From Aliarcobacter sp. (GTDB lineage: Bacteria; Campylobacterota; Campylobacteria; Campylobacterales; Arcobacteraceae), in the NCBI GenBank assembly GCA_028688995.1, contig JAQTXB010000001.1, positions 1-64,000 of the forward strand: a stretch of 64,000 nt of DNA, written 5' to 3'. Position 1 is the stretch's first letter. Each line of letters starts with the position of its first letter. The notes under the pieces are model-generated. The model saw only the letters and a list, made by a program, of their open reading frames with translations. It was not told the DNA's origin and did not search any database. Of this stretch, positions 8,488-18,006 are shown piece after piece. Made by a program: the position numbers and the translations under genes.

Positions 8488-10296
8488 TCAAAAGAAATAA
8501 TTAAATTTGAACATTAAAACTTCATCATGTAACATATTATTTACTCTTTGGTTAAAATTTAAATCTGCTCTTATTTTTTTATTAATAAAAATTGCTTGAT
8601 TAATTTGTGTATTTTGATACATATTATCTGAATTATCTTGATTATAAACAAATTCATGAGATAAAACTGTTTTCATATTAAGTATTTCATAAATAATTAT
8701 TCCTGTTTCAATAGATGTATATGGATATGCTTTTTCAAAATTTATGCCTGTCCCAATTTTACCTAACCCATAAATTAATATGTCATTATGAATTTTGTGG
8801 CTTAATCCTGCTCCACCTGAAATATTTAAAACATTTATTTCATCTAATTCCTCATCATGATGTTTTTCATAACTAACTCTAAATTCCTTTGAAAATTCTT
8901 TTGTTATATTATTCCAAGGTATTAAAGACTTCATATCATAGATATTTATTGAATTTAAATGCATTTTATCTTTATCTAGCAATAAATTAATTTCTCCAAT
9001 TTTCAAACTACTTTCACTAAAATATTCTCTATTATCATCAAAAATTGTATTTGATGCTCCCAAGAAGGATAATCCTAAAGAATTTTTATCATCATTTCTT
9101 AAATATGATAAAGATATTTGACTATCATCAAAAGTTTTTAAAGGATTTTTGTATTTTTTTATATCAATGGTTAAATCTTCTGAATGTTTTACTATATTTA
9201 AAATATATACATATTCTTCATCATTAATACTATTTTTATTTATATATGCATATTTTGCATAGGTAAGAATAAACTCTTTTTCTAAATCTTTTGATTTTAA
9301 ATCCTCTGAATAGACAAATTCTTTTAAAGTATTAAATCTTTTATTATCAAATAAATCTAATATCTCATTCTTTTTTTCTGAATTGATATTTTCAGATAAC
9401 ATATTTAATTCCCACTCAATTGAAGGAATCATTTTTGTATTTTCAATCAAATTATTTTTATTTGCATTTTTTATAACGTCTTTTGGAGTAACCCACAAAG
9501 AATTCTCATTAATATAATTCTCATTTGTTAAAGATAAAATATCATCAATCATTGTTGCACAATTAAATCCAGTAAAATAATAAGTCATATCAATATCTTT
9601 TAATTCCCAAAAATGATAATAAATCAATTTTTTTTGGAATAATGTAAGTTTTAGTTTGTATTCCCAAATACTTCGTTTTTCTTCATACAAATACTTACTA
9701 ATTTGCTGATTATAAGGATTTAAAATAAAAAAACCTTTCATTCCTGTTATTGTACTTTTAGTAATTAAAAGAGGAATATTAAATGTATCAATTACAGTAA
9801 AAAATGAAACTGCATTTTGTTTGATTTTATTCTCTTCTTTTTTACTTTTTAATTTAAAAAAAACATGTCCCATCATACTAGATGGAGATGTAACATTCTC
9901 CGATGCAAATATTAATTCTATATCTTCAGGATTCGTTTTTTCAACGTAGTTTTGGAATTTTGGACAATTAAATTCTTTAAAATTATTATTTGGTAATTCT
10001 TCTTTTAACCATAAATATCTTGCAGGATATTTACAAATATCTTTACCTTCAGTAAAATTCTCAATTGTTTTTACCAATTCATTTTTTAAACTAAAATTTC
10101 CATAACTTAAAAGGAATGTTTTATTATTTATTTTTGGATTTCCACCTCTTACATGTAAAATAGCTTTCCAAATATGAGAGTTATAAAGTTTTTTTTCAAG
10201 TGCAACATCAATAGATGAACTTGCAAAAGAACTTGTATAAAAGATAATGAGAAAAAATGAAAAGAGAATACTCTTTTCATTTATTTTTTTTGACAT
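8488..10296 (-). CDS. DUF4105 (Lnb N-terminal-like) periplasmic/outer-membrane protein
   Basis: A 602-residue exported protein with a signal peptide (about residues 1-25, ending SSFASS). The N-terminal ~300 residues match the DUF4105/Lnb N-terminal periplasmic domain: YPARYLWLKEEL, LIFASENVTSPSSMMGHVFFKL, a membrane-like FFILNPYNQQIS stretch, and FTGFNCATMIDDIL with a conserved Cys. The C-terminal ~200 residues have alternating strand-like segments ending in Phe, as in an outer-membrane barrel or the DUF7840-type domain. Function is unknown. It follows the small lipoprotein gene by 7 bases and shares its promoter. Confidence 0.85.
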   Translation of the reverse strand: MSKKINEKSILFSFFLIIFYTSSFASSSIDVALEKKLYNSHIWKAILHVRGGNPKINNKTFLLSYGNFSLKNELVKTIENFTEGKDICKYPARYLWLKEELPNNNFKEFNCPKFQNYVEKTNPEDIELIFASENVTSPSSMMGHVFFKLKSKKEENKIKQNAVSFFTVIDTFNIPLLITKSTITGMKGFFILNPYNQQISKYLYEEKRSIWEYKLKLTLFQKKLIYYHFWELKDIDMTYYFTGFNCATMIDDILSLTNENYINENSLWVTPKDVIKNANKNNLIENTKMIPSIEWELNMLSENINSEKKNEILDLFDNKRFNTLKEFVYSEDLKSKDLEKEFILTYAKYAYINKNSINDEEYVYILNIVKHSEDLTIDIKKYKNPLKTFDDSQISLSYLRNDDKNSLGLSFLGASNTIFDDNREYFSESSLKIGEINLLLDKDKMHLNSINIYDMKSLIPWNNITKEFSKEFRVSYEKHHDEELDEINVLNISGGAGLSHKIHNDILIYGLGKIGTGINFEKAYPYTSIETGIIIYEILNMKTVLSHEFVYNQDNSDNMYQNTQINQAIFINKKIRADLNFNQRVNNMLHDEVLMFKFNYFF

Positions 10297-10303
10297 TTAG
10301 TTA

Positions 10304-10663
10304 TTATTCACAATCTACATTAACATTTGTTTGATCATATTGCCACATTGAATCAGACGCATAATCTGTAGTTGAACCAAATGCTCCACCAGATAAAATA
10401 TTAACAAAGAACACTGGATTAACTTCTTTTTTTAACAAAACTTGTTTATTACAATCTTTAACTTTTAATACTGCATCTTTATTTACTCTTTCAAGTGATA
10501 CAATAGCAGGTGATGTATAATCTTTTCCATCAATAGAAACTGTTTGCTCTTTTTTTGATTGTAGATTTATATTTTGGTTATCACCACTAATAATCGTTGC
10601 ACACCCTGTAAATAAAACTGTAGCACAAATAATTGAGCTTGCCATTAATAATTTTTTTGTCAT
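10304..10663 (-). CDS. Small conserved lipoprotein with GAFGSTTD motif
   Basis: A 119-residue protein with a lipobox (VLFTGCAT, Cys near residue 21), so it is lipid-anchored. The mature part has a PEGA-like beta segment and then NPVFFVNILSGGAFGSTTD followed by MWQY. This pattern is seen in small lipoproteins often annotated only as hypothetical. The RBS is AAGGG before the ATG. The gene is driven by the TGAGTCA-repeat promoter just upstream and is the first gene before the DUF4105 gene. Confidence 0.75.
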   Translation of the reverse strand: MTKKLLMASSIICATVLFTGCATIISGDNQNINLQSKKEQTVSIDGKDYTSPAIVSLERVNKDAVLKVKDCNKQVLLKKEVNPVFFVNILSGGAFGSTTDYASDSMWQYDQTNVNVDCE

Positions 10664-10691
10664 TCTTTTCCCTTGTTTTAAAATGGGAATA

Positions 10692-10725
10692 ATTATACTA
10701 GACGAAATGACTCAATCTTGACTCA
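10692..10725 (-). promoter_or_regulatory. Promoter with TGAGTCA direct repeat (7-4-7, N10, -10)
   Basis: On the minus strand TGAGTCA (10725-10719) and TGAGTCA (10714-10708) are separated by 4 bases and followed after exactly 10 bases by TATAAT (10697-10692). An 11-bp-spaced tandem repeat in place of the -35 box is the usual layout for activation by an OmpR/PhoB-type response regulator. The same sequence and spacing recur at 52232-52265. The start site should be near 10685, 22 bases before the lipoprotein ATG. Confidence 0.78.
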
Positions 10726-10776
10726 TTTTATTTATTATTTCAAATTTAAATTTTGTTTAAATTTAAGATAATTAAA

Positions 10777-11517
10777 TTACAATAACCCAGAAAGAGATTT
10801 TGCAATACCTTTTGTAAGCTCTGCTTTTGCTTCTTCAAATTGTAAGTTTACTTGATTTGCTGTACTTATTACTCTTGTTCTATAGATTTTCCATTGAACA
10901 TCATTTGTATTTACATTTTGACTAACTGTTGAAGATGTTCCTTGGTCTGAATAATTTTCTTCAGATTGAACTATTTTCTCATTAATTGCAGGTCTTTGTC
11001 TAATTTCAACATCAGTTACCATTGAATAATAAATATCTTTTACCATAGTATCAGCAAGTAGTCCAGCTACTGCACCAACAGCTGCACCAATACCTATATT
11101 ATTACCAGAACCTCCCGTTGCCATTGACACTCCTGCTCCAAGTAATCCACCACCAAATCCGCTTTTTAATGCACTATCTGAATCTGTTGCATCAGTTTTT
11201 CCTATTTGTAAAACATTTGCTTGAATCATAAAGTATGCTTCATCTGGGTCTGATACAACTTTGAACCCTTTTGATTCAAATGCTCTTTTAATTTGATCTT
11301 CTATTTCAATATCTTTATCAGTTGTATTTCTTACTTTTACATAAACTATTTGTTTTTGAGGAGAAACTGGTTCTAGGAAAATTGAATCACTCATTTTAGT
11401 TTGAACTACTAAGTCTCTTTTTTCAATTGCAGTTGCTGCTGCTCCACAACCTGAGATAACTAAGCTTATAGATAAAGCACTAAAAACTAATAAACATAAT
11501 TTAAAAATATTTTTCAA
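10777..11517 (-). CDS. TraT-like complement-resistance lipoprotein
   Basis: This 246-residue lipoprotein (lipobox VISGCGAA) resembles the plasmid TraT family of outer-membrane surface-exclusion and serum-resistance proteins. It has the LVVQTKMSDSIFLEP start, a KVRNTTD segment, a central Gly/Ala-rich hydrophobic hairpin (about residues 118-160), the IRQRP motif and a C-terminal amphipathic helix. Chromosomal homologues occur without conjugation genes, and none are seen here. The role here is unknown. The gene lies about 70 bases downstream of rqcH and upstream of the repeat-controlled lipoprotein promoter. Confidence 0.85.
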   Translation of the reverse strand: MKNIFKLCLLVFSALSISLVISGCGAAATAIEKRDLVVQTKMSDSIFLEPVSPQKQIVYVKVRNTTDKDIEIEDQIKRAFESKGFKVVSDPDEAYFMIQANVLQIGKTDATDSDSALKSGFGGGLLGAGVSMATGGSGNNIGIGAAVGAVAGLLADTMVKDIYYSMVTDVEIRQRPAINEKIVQSEENYSDQGTSSTVSQNVNTNDVQWKIYRTRVISTANQVNLQFEEAKAELTKGIAKSLSGLL

Positions 11518-11585
11518 TTTTTTTTCCTTAAAATAATTTCCGATATTCTACAAAATTAATCATTTAAAATTGTGTAATTTTAAAA

Positions 11586-12914
11586 TCAAATTTTAACCAC
11601 TGTTGTTGTGTATGGATTATATAACACATTTGCCCCTGATTGAATTTTTACATTTCTTCTTTGAGTAAAATCAACTTCATAAGTTCCACCAAAATCAACT
11701 GAAAATTTTGCACATAAAATTGCGGCTTGATTTATAACACTTTCAGGGATAGTTTTTTTACTATTTTGAACAATAACATGGCAAGATGGCCTATCTTTTA
11801 GGTGAAACCAAAAATCACTAGCTTTTGAGTTTTCTAATAAATATATATTTTCTCTTTCACTTGTTCCTAACATTATTTTAAATCCTTCAAAGTAAAAACT
11901 CTCATAAGCTTGAGCTTTTTTTGTTTTTATTTGATTTCTCTCTTTTTTTGGAGATAAAAATTCGCATTCTTCAATAGATTCAGCACAATTAATATTGTTC
12001 ATCAACCTTAATAAAAATTCCAATTTCTCATCTAAATTATCTTTTTCCAATGAAATATTTGAAGCTTTTTGTTTTGCTCTTTTTGCTTTTTTAAACAAAT
12101 CATTTGAATATTTTGATGCACTTGGCTTTTCTTCTAAATCAATTTCAACTTCTAAACCTTCATAATTAAAAACTTTTAAACTCTTTTGATATGGTTTAAT
12201 ATTATGAAGATTTGACAAAATTAAATTTGCTTTTTCATAAAGCATATTTGATTCAAGTTCTAATTCCTCTTTTTTAGGTAAAGATTCTATTGTCTTTTTT
12301 AATTTTTTTGCTTTTTTATCTATTTGAGAGATTTTTTGTTTTTTTACATTTTCTAAGCTCTGTTTCTCTTTTTCTTCATATATTTCATATAAGTACTCTT
12401 CAATATTAGGAACTTCATCAATTTTTGGAATAAATGTTTGTTTTGGAATTTCATCCAATTTTATTCCAACTTTTACAACTCTACTTGAAGAAAATTCATC
12501 CACATGTCTTAATGCTTCAATAATTACTCTATTTTCATCTAGAATTATAATATTTGTATGTTTTCCTGTAAATTCTAACTGTAAAATTGTTGTAAGTTTT
12601 TTATATGATGATGATGAATTTACTCTTAAATTTATGATTTTATCATCATTATACAACTCAATATGCTCAATTGTTGAGTTATTAAATCTTTTTTGTAAAG
12701 CAACGTCAAAGGGTGCATTAAAATCTTTTTTTGAAGATAAAATCTTCTTAGATTTAAATATTGTGCTGTTTCCTTTAGAAATATCAACATATATAATATT
12801 CTTATTATTAAATTCAATTATAATAATATTGTTATCAATTCTCTTTACAAACCTTATATTATGGGCATTTATAGTTAAAAAATCAACTATTTGTTTTAAT
12901 AAAAAATGTTTCAT
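11586..12914 (-). CDS. rqcH: NFACT-family ribosome quality-control protein (RqcH-like)
   Basis: A 442-residue NFACT protein. The N-terminal NFACT-N domain includes FDVALQKRFNNS and LQLEFTGKHTNIIILDE. A long coiled coil follows (about residues 175-310, rich in Lys and Glu). The C-terminal NFACT-R domain carries the core FWFHLKDRPSCHVIVQNS near residue 367 and a terminal DFGGTYEVDFTQRRNV. In bacteria, RqcH binds split 50S subunits with tRNA-Ala and adds alanine tails to stalled chains. It is about 100 residues shorter than the Bacillus protein. Older annotations call it fibronectin-binding. Confidence 0.9.
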   Translation of the reverse strand: MKHFLLKQIVDFLTINAHNIRFVKRIDNNIIIIEFNNKNIIYVDISKGNSTIFKSKKILSSKKDFNAPFDVALQKRFNNSTIEHIELYNDDKIINLRVNSSSSYKKLTTILQLEFTGKHTNIIILDENRVIIEALRHVDEFSSSRVVKVGIKLDEIPKQTFIPKIDEVPNIEEYLYEIYEEKEKQSLENVKKQKISQIDKKAKKLKKTIESLPKKEELELESNMLYEKANLILSNLHNIKPYQKSLKVFNYEGLEVEIDLEEKPSASKYSNDLFKKAKRAKQKASNISLEKDNLDEKLEFLLRLMNNINCAESIEECEFLSPKKERNQIKTKKAQAYESFYFEGFKIMLGTSERENIYLLENSKASDFWFHLKDRPSCHVIVQNSKKTIPESVINQAAILCAKFSVDFGGTYEVDFTQRRNVKIQSGANVLYNPYTTTVVKI

Positions 12915-12965
12915 GATTGTTCACTTTGTGTAATATTTTCTAAGAGTTTTTTTATATACATTAGA

Positions 12966-12971
12966 TATAAT
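12966..12971 (+). promoter_or_regulatory. -10 box upstream of the Cys-containing periplasmic protein gene
   Basis: TATAAT preceded by T-rich sequence and no clear -35, 29 bases before the ATG at 13000. A TAGGAG ribosome-binding site lies between. Confidence 0.62.
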
Positions 12972-12999
12972 GATTCTAAATTTTTATTAGGAGTATAAC

Positions 13000-13320
13000 A
13001 TGAAATTATTAAAAGTTATCATGGCTGGGTCATTAATGTTAGGTCTTGCATCATCTTCATTATCTGCAGATGCTGTTAAAGGTCAAAAATTATTTAGTAA
13101 ATTACTAAAAGGTCCTTGTGATATGAATGGTGCTAAATTTGCCGCAAAACACTCACAAGAAGAGTGGAAAGAGCTAAAAACATCTGGTAAATTTGAAGCT
13201 GAAGTTATCAAAATTTGTCCAAATGTAAAAGCTGGAGATTTAAGTGATTCTGTACAAGAACACATTATAGATTTCGTAATTGAGTTTGCAAATGATTCAG
13301 GAAATGTTCCTTCTTGTTAA
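13000..13320 (+). CDS. Periplasmic cytochrome-c-like protein lacking a CXXCH motif
   Basis: This 106-residue protein has a signal peptide (residues 1-23, cleavage after SLSA). The mature part looks like a small class I cytochrome c (DAVKGQKLF at the start, a C-terminal helix with FVIEFANDSGNVPSC). It has no CXXCH, so it should not bind haem covalently in the usual way. It has three cysteines (40, 73, 106), evenly spaced 33 apart, and a His at 51. Homologues in this phylum are often labelled cytochrome c. The DUF3373 gene follows after 48 bases, probably in the same operon. Confidence 0.7.
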   Translation: MKLLKVIMAGSLMLGLASSSLSADAVKGQKLFSKLLKGPCDMNGAKFAAKHSQEEWKELKTSGKFEAEVIKICPNVKAGDLSDSVQEHIIDFVIEFANDSGNVPSC

Positions 13321-13368
13321 TATAAGTTTAATTTATAAAACTAAATAAATTGTAAAAAAAGGAAAAAC

Positions 13369-14961
13369 ATGAAAAAAAGTTTAATTGCACTATCTTGTGT
13401 CGCAGCGTTCGCAACAACATCATTTTCAAGTGATGTTAATACAGAAATGTATAAACAAATTCAGGCTCTAAAAGCTCAAATTGAAGCTTTAGAAAAAAAA
13501 GTTGCAGCACAAGAAACAGCGCAAACACAAAAAGTTGAACAACCTGCGGTTACTTCAATTGATGAAAAAAGAATAGCAAAAATAGAAAAAAAGCTTGACA
13601 CAGTTTCAAATACTGCAACTGCAGCAAAAATTCAAAGTGGGAATGATAATCTAAAATGGGATGTTGATTTCAGAACTCAAGTTGATAATATTCAATATAA
13701 ATTAGCAGATGGTTCAAAAGCTAAAAATAATGCACTTATGACAAATAGATTATGGTTGGGTGCTGGATATAAAGCAGATGACAATTCATCATTCCATGGT
13801 AAATTATCTTACAATAAAGCCTTTGGAGATACAGCAAATCACTCTCAATCAAATACAAATCCTGGATATGCAAACTTTGACTGGGTTACAAATGAAAATG
13901 CTACTGACAATAATATAAAAGTAAAAGAAGCTTATTGGTTATATACAAATGAGACATTTATAGGAACTGATGTACCTTGGTCAGCTTCTGTTGGAAGAAG
14001 ACCATCAACAGATGGTTTACCTATTAATATTAGAAATGATCAAAAAGAAAACTCTCCACTTTCTCATGTGGTAGATGTTGAATTTGATGGATTCTCATTA
14101 AAATTTGATACTGAAGCAGTAACTGGATTTACTGGTTCTTGGTTTAAAATTTGTGCAGGAAGAGGTTTATCAAATGCTACTCCTAGATTTGATATGTTTA
14201 GCCCTGCTTATTCAAGAGATGATAATAAAAATGTTGATGTGGATTTATTAGGAGTAATTGCTGTTCCTTATGATGATGGACAATATTCAGTTCATATGAA
14301 TTATGCAAGAGCGTGGAATTTAATTGGATTTGATGGTCAATCTTTAAATAATTTCAATACAAAATATGGAGCATACCAAAGTTCACCTAGTGCATCAACT
14401 GCTTATGACTTACAAGTTGCAACACCATCATTCAAAGATGTTGGAGATATTGACTATGCAACAATTCTATTTAAAACAGAAGGTATAGGAAATGGTATTT
14501 CTGATTATTTAGATAATAGTGTTGCCTTTGCTTCATTTGCAGCAAGTAAAACTAATCCAAATGAAAAAGGTATGTTAGGTTCACTTGATTCTGAAACAGG
14601 AACATCTGTTTGGTTAGGTGTAAATGCACCTTGTCCAATCACTCCTGATAGTGCAAAAATTGGATTTGAATGGAATAAAGGTAGTAAATACTGGAGATCT
14701 ATGACATATGGTGAAGACACTTATGCAGGAAGTAAAATAGCAACAAGAGGTCAAGCATGGGAAGTTTATAGAACTCAAAAGTTAACTAATGCTTTAAGTT
14801 TTGGAGTTAGTTATGTATTAATGCAATATGATTATACAGGTTCAAACTCATTCTTCGGAGCAGATGGAGCTCCTATGACAATGGCAGAAGCTCAAAGTGC
14901 TGGACAAAATCCAGTTAAAGAAGCTCAAGATGTTAGAGCTTATATGAGATATAGATTCTAA
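13369..14961 (+). CDS. DUF3373-family outer-membrane beta-barrel protein
   Basis: A 530-residue exported protein with a signal peptide (ends TTSFSSD), a coiled-coil segment (about residues 27-90, heptad-like KAQIEALEKKVAAQE) and then strand-rich sequence ending in aromatic YRF, as in outer-membrane barrels. The pattern matches the DUF3373 family of Campylobacterota, which are porin-like and often very abundant. An export or uptake substrate cannot be inferred. It probably shares a transcript with the preceding small periplasmic protein, and a hairpin terminator lies 9 bases after the stop. Confidence 0.87.
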   Translation: MKKSLIALSCVAAFATTSFSSDVNTEMYKQIQALKAQIEALEKKVAAQETAQTQKVEQPAVTSIDEKRIAKIEKKLDTVSNTATAAKIQSGNDNLKWDVDFRTQVDNIQYKLADGSKAKNNALMTNRLWLGAGYKADDNSSFHGKLSYNKAFGDTANHSQSNTNPGYANFDWVTNENATDNNIKVKEAYWLYTNETFIGTDVPWSASVGRRPSTDGLPINIRNDQKENSPLSHVVDVEFDGFSLKFDTEAVTGFTGSWFKICAGRGLSNATPRFDMFSPAYSRDDNKNVDVDLLGVIAVPYDDGQYSVHMNYARAWNLIGFDGQSLNNFNTKYGAYQSSPSASTAYDLQVATPSFKDVGDIDYATILFKTEGIGNGISDYLDNSVAFASFAASKTNPNEKGMLGSLDSETGTSVWLGVNAPCPITPDSAKIGFEWNKGSKYWRSMTYGEDTYAGSKIATRGQAWEVYRTQKLTNALSFGVSYVLMQYDYTGSNSFFGADGAPMTMAEAQSAGQNPVKEAQDVRAYMRYRF

Positions 14962-14970
14962 TATAAAAAT

Positions 14971-14997
14971 AAAAAGAGATAACTCTCTTTTTATTTT
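14971..14997. terminator. Bidirectional terminator between converging genes
   Basis: AAAAAGAG (14971-14978) pairs with CTCTTTTT (14985-14992) around a 6-base loop, with T-rich sequence on the right and A-rich sequence on the left. It can serve both the DUF3373 gene and the opposing gene ending at 15003. Confidence 0.8.
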
Positions 14998-15002
14998 AAC
15001 TC

Positions 15003-15518
15003 TTATCTAAAATCATATTTATCAAATTTATAAATAATCTTTTCAGCTAATTCAATCATTTTAATATTTAATAATTTAAAATCTTTATCTTTTATCTCAA
15101 CTAAAAATTTATCATAAACATGGGCATAAGGATAAATAATAAAGTATATATACTCTTTTGATTTAGATTCTTTATTTAACTCTTTAAACCAAAGAGCTAG
15201 AAGTGAAAAATAGAGCATTGAAGGATTAAACTCTTCATTTTCTTTTAGATTTTTAGATATTTCATTATTTATAAAATTGTATCCATCTAAAATTGCTTTA
15301 ATTCTATAGTGTTTTCTATTTTCTAAATAATAATTTTGGGGAAAAGTTATATTTGAGATTTGCTTTAACATATCATTTCCAATATTATTAAATCCTTCAA
15401 TTATATCTTTATCCATTACATACTTTTCTATATCACCTTTATCTTTATACGATAGAATCAAGTCTTTACAAAATAACAATAAGCTTTCTGTTTTTATTTT
15501 TGATAAGTTTAAAATCAT
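15003..15518 (-). CDS. Conserved-looking cytoplasmic protein of unknown function
   Basis: A 171-residue protein, mostly alpha-helical and charged, with no signal peptide or membrane helix. No family was recognised. It has several aromatic-rich stretches (YIYFIIYPYAHVYDKF). It stands alone on the minus strand between the DUF3373 gene and thrS, whose promoter is divergent. Codon use and AT content look like those of the neighbours, so it is likely a true gene. Confidence 0.68.
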   Translation of the reverse strand: MILNLSKIKTESLLLFCKDLILSYKDKGDIEKYVMDKDIIEGFNNIGNDMLKQISNITFPQNYYLENRKHYRIKAILDGYNFINNEISKNLKENEEFNPSMLYFSLLALWFKELNKESKSKEYIYFIIYPYAHVYDKFLVEIKDKDFKLLNIKMIELAEKIIYKFDKYDFR

Positions 15519-15582
15519 GCTTAATTGTAACGAAAATTTACTAAATTAAGTTATATCTCAATTAGTTTAAGTCACTTTGAGG

Positions 15583-15588
15583 TAAAAT
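15583..15588 (+). promoter_or_regulatory. -10 box of the thrS-infC operon
   Basis: TAAAAT lies about 40 bases upstream of the TTG start of thrS, downstream of T-rich blocks at roughly 10-base spacing. This is the usual appearance of sigma-70 promoters in this phylum. Confidence 0.5.
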
Positions 15589-15628
15589 AAACGTAATTTA
15601 ATAAATAATTAAGAAAAAAAGGAAATTA

Positions 15629-17437
15629 TTGGAACCTATTGGTATATTAAAAGATGGTCAAGTCTACGACCTTCAAACTGCTCTGGCTTTAAATATCCAA
15701 GGAGAAGAGATTAAAGCTGATGATTCAAAAGAATCTTTAGATATTTTAAGACACTCTTGTGCACACATGATGGCACAAGCTATCAAAGAACTTTATCCTG
15801 AAGCTAAATTCTTCGTTGGACCTGTTGTAAAAGAAGGTTTTTACTATGATTTTAAAGTAGAAAGTAAAATCTCAGATGAGGATTTACCTGCTATTGAAAA
15901 AAAGATGAAAGAAATCGCAGATAGAAAACTTCCTATTACCCGACATGAAACTACTAAAGAAGAATTTTTTGAAAAATTCAAAAATGATGAGTTAAAACAA
16001 GCTGTTCTTAAAAATATCAAAGATACTACCTTAACAATATATAAACAAGGTGATTTTGAAGATTTATGTAGAGGGCCTCATTTACCAAATACAAGAATGA
16101 TTAGAAGTTTTAAACTAACAAGAGTTGCTGGTGCATATCTTGGAGGTGATGAAAAAAATGAAATGATTACAAGAATCTATGGAATTGCATTTTTTGATAA
16201 ACAAGCTTTATTTGATTATACAAGAATGATTGAAGAAGCAAAAAAAAGAGACCATAGAAAGCTTGGAACTGAATTAGAACTTTTCACATTCAATGACGAT
16301 GTTGGAGCTGGACTTCCAATGTGGTTGCCAAATGGAGCAAGATTAAGAAGTAAACTTGAACATCTTTTATATAAGGCTCACAGAGTAAGAGGTTATGAAC
16401 CTGTTCGTGGTCCTGAAATTTTAAAGGCTGAAATGTGGAAAATCTCTGGTCACTATGCAAACTATAAAGAGAATATGTATTTTACTACTATTGATGAACA
16501 AGAATACGGAATCAAACCAATGAACTGCGTTGGACATATTCAAATCTTTAAAAACAATTTAGTTTCATATAAAGATTTACCAAAAAAACTTTTTGAATAT
16601 GGTGTTGTTCATAGACATGAAATGTCAGGAGCAATGCATGGATTATTTAGAGTTAGAGAATTTACACAAGATGATTCACATATCTTTTGTACACAAGACC
16701 AAATTAAAGAAGTAATTTTTGAAGTTCTTGAATTTGTTGATGCGCTATTAAAAATGTTTGATTTCAAATATGAAATTGAAGTATCAACAAAACCAGAAAA
16801 AGCAATTGGTGATGATATTTTCTGGGAAAAAACAACTGCTGGTATCATGGATGCTTTAAATGAAAAAAATATTGAATATGGAATTGATGAAGGTGGAGGA
16901 GCATTTTATGGTCCAAAAATTGACATTAAAATTCTAGATGCAATTGGTAGAAAATGGCAATGTGGAACTGTTCAAGTAGATATGAATTTACCATCAAGAT
17001 TTAATGCAGAGTTCATTAATGATAAAGGTGAAAAAGAACAACCTGTAATGATTCATAGAGCAATCTTGGGTTCTTTTGAAAGATTTATTGGAATTTTAAC
17101 TGAGCATTGTGCTGGTGAATTTCCATTTGTTATTGCTCCAACTCAAGTTATTTTTGTACCAATTGCAGACACACATATTGAATATGCAAAAGAATTACAA
17201 AAAGCTTTAGTAGAAGATGGTATGGATTCTAAAATCTTTAATATGAACGAAAGTTTAAATAAAAGAATAAGAATGGCAGAAAAAGAGAGAGTTCCAATGA
17301 TAGTTGTTATTGGTGACGAAGAAGTTGCTAATAAATCTGTTGCATTAAGAAATAGAAGAACTAGAGAACAATCAAATATGAGCAAAGATGAGTTTATATC
17401 TATGCTGAATGAAATATTAAGCGGGAGCAAAATTTGA
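15629..17437 (+). CDS. thrS: Threonyl-tRNA synthetase
   Basis: A 602-residue class II synthetase. Visible parts are the editing domain with [18 protein letters not shown] (HxxxH), the second editing metal motif CRGPHLPNT, the class II motif 2 ([14 protein letters not shown]) with the zinc site in the catalytic core, motif 3 ([11 protein letters not shown]) and a C-terminal anticodon-binding domain. It starts at TTG with an AAAGGA ribosome-binding site. The N-terminal TGS (N1) domain is cut down to about 25 residues, so the protein is some 40 residues shorter than the E. coli enzyme, as is typical here. It overlaps infC by 4 bases. Confidence 0.97.
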   Translation: MEPIGILKDGQVYDLQTALALNIQGEEIKADDSKESLDILRHSCAHMMAQAIKELYPEAKFFVGPVVKEGFYYDFKVESKISDEDLPAIEKKMKEIADRKLPITRHETTKEEFFEKFKNDELKQAVLKNIKDTTLTIYKQGDFEDLCRGPHLPNTRMIRSFKLTRVAGAYLGGDEKNEMITRIYGIAFFDKQALFDYTRMIEEAKKRDHRKLGTELELFTFNDDVGAGLPMWLPNGARLRSKLEHLLYKAHRVRGYEPVRGPEILKAEMWKISGHYANYKENMYFTTIDEQEYGIKPMNCVGHIQIFKNNLVSYKDLPKKLFEYGVVHRHEMSGAMHGLFRVREFTQDDSHIFCTQDQIKEVIFEVLEFVDALLKMFDFKYEIEVSTKPEKAIGDDIFWEKTTAGIMDALNEKNIEYGIDEGGGAFYGPKIDIKILDAIGRKWQCGTVQVDMNLPSRFNAEFINDKGEKEQPVMIHRAILGSFERFIGILTEHCAGEFPFVIAPTQVIFVPIADTHIEYAKELQKALVEDGMDSKIFNMNESLNKRIRMAEKERVPMIVVIGDEEVANKSVALRNRRTREQSNMSKDEFISMLNEILSGSKI

Positions 17438-17958
17438 GTAAAGACAAAAGAAAAGACGATGTAATCATGAATGAAATGATTACAGTAAAAGAAGTGAGAT
17501 GTACAGGTGATGATGGTACTAATTATGGGATAATTAGTACAGCTGAAGCACTTCAAACTGCCGATAGCTTAGGTTTAGACTTAGTTTTAATTGCTCCTGA
17601 TGGAAAACCTCCTGTTGCTAAAATTATGGATTATGGTAAATTTAGATACCAACAAGAAAAAAAGAAAAAAGAAGCTAAAAAAAATCAAAAAGTTATCGTT
17701 ATAAAAGAGATAAAACTTTCTGTTAAAATTGCTGAAAATGATGTTAACTATAAAGTTAAACATGCAAGAGAATTCCTTGAAGAAGGAAATCATGTTAAAT
17801 TTAGAGTTTTTCTAAAAGGTAGAGAAATGGCAAATCCTCAATCAGGAATTGAAGTTCTAAATAAAATTTGGCCAATGATTGAAGACATTGCTGTAATGGA
17901 TAAAGAACCAAAACTTGAGGGAAGATACGTTAATATGATGGCTCTTCCAAAAAACTAA
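17434..17958 (+). CDS. infC: Translation initiation factor IF-3
   Basis: A 174-residue protein with the IF-3 N-domain ([27 protein letters not shown]) joined by a Lys-rich linker to the C-domain ([25 protein letters not shown]). The start is a TTG inside the thrS stop overlap, with GGGAGC just upstream. A non-AUG start is typical of infC, where IF-3 represses its own translation by rejecting weak start codons. The alternative ATG at 17467 would remove residues that fit the family N-terminus less well but not decisively. A strong terminator separates it from rpmI. Confidence 0.96.
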   Translation: MSKDKRKDDVIMNEMITVKEVRCTGDDGTNYGIISTAEALQTADSLGLDLVLIAPDGKPPVAKIMDYGKFRYQQEKKKKEAKKNQKVIVIKEIKLSVKIAENDVNYKVKHAREFLEEGNHVKFRVFLKGREMANPQSGIEVLNKIWPMIEDIAVMDKEPKLEGRYVNMMALPKN

Positions 17959-17973
17959 TTATTTTACTCTCCT

Positions 17974-18006
17974 AAAAAAGAAGAGCTTTGTCTCTTCTTT
18001 TTATTT
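17974..18006 (+). terminator. Terminator or attenuator between infC and rpmI
   Basis: The stem AAAAAGAAGAG/CTCTTCTTTTT (17975-17985 with 17992-18002) has a 6-base loop and T-rich 3' side. It suggests that rpmI-rplT is at least partly expressed from its own promoter. Confidence 0.8.
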
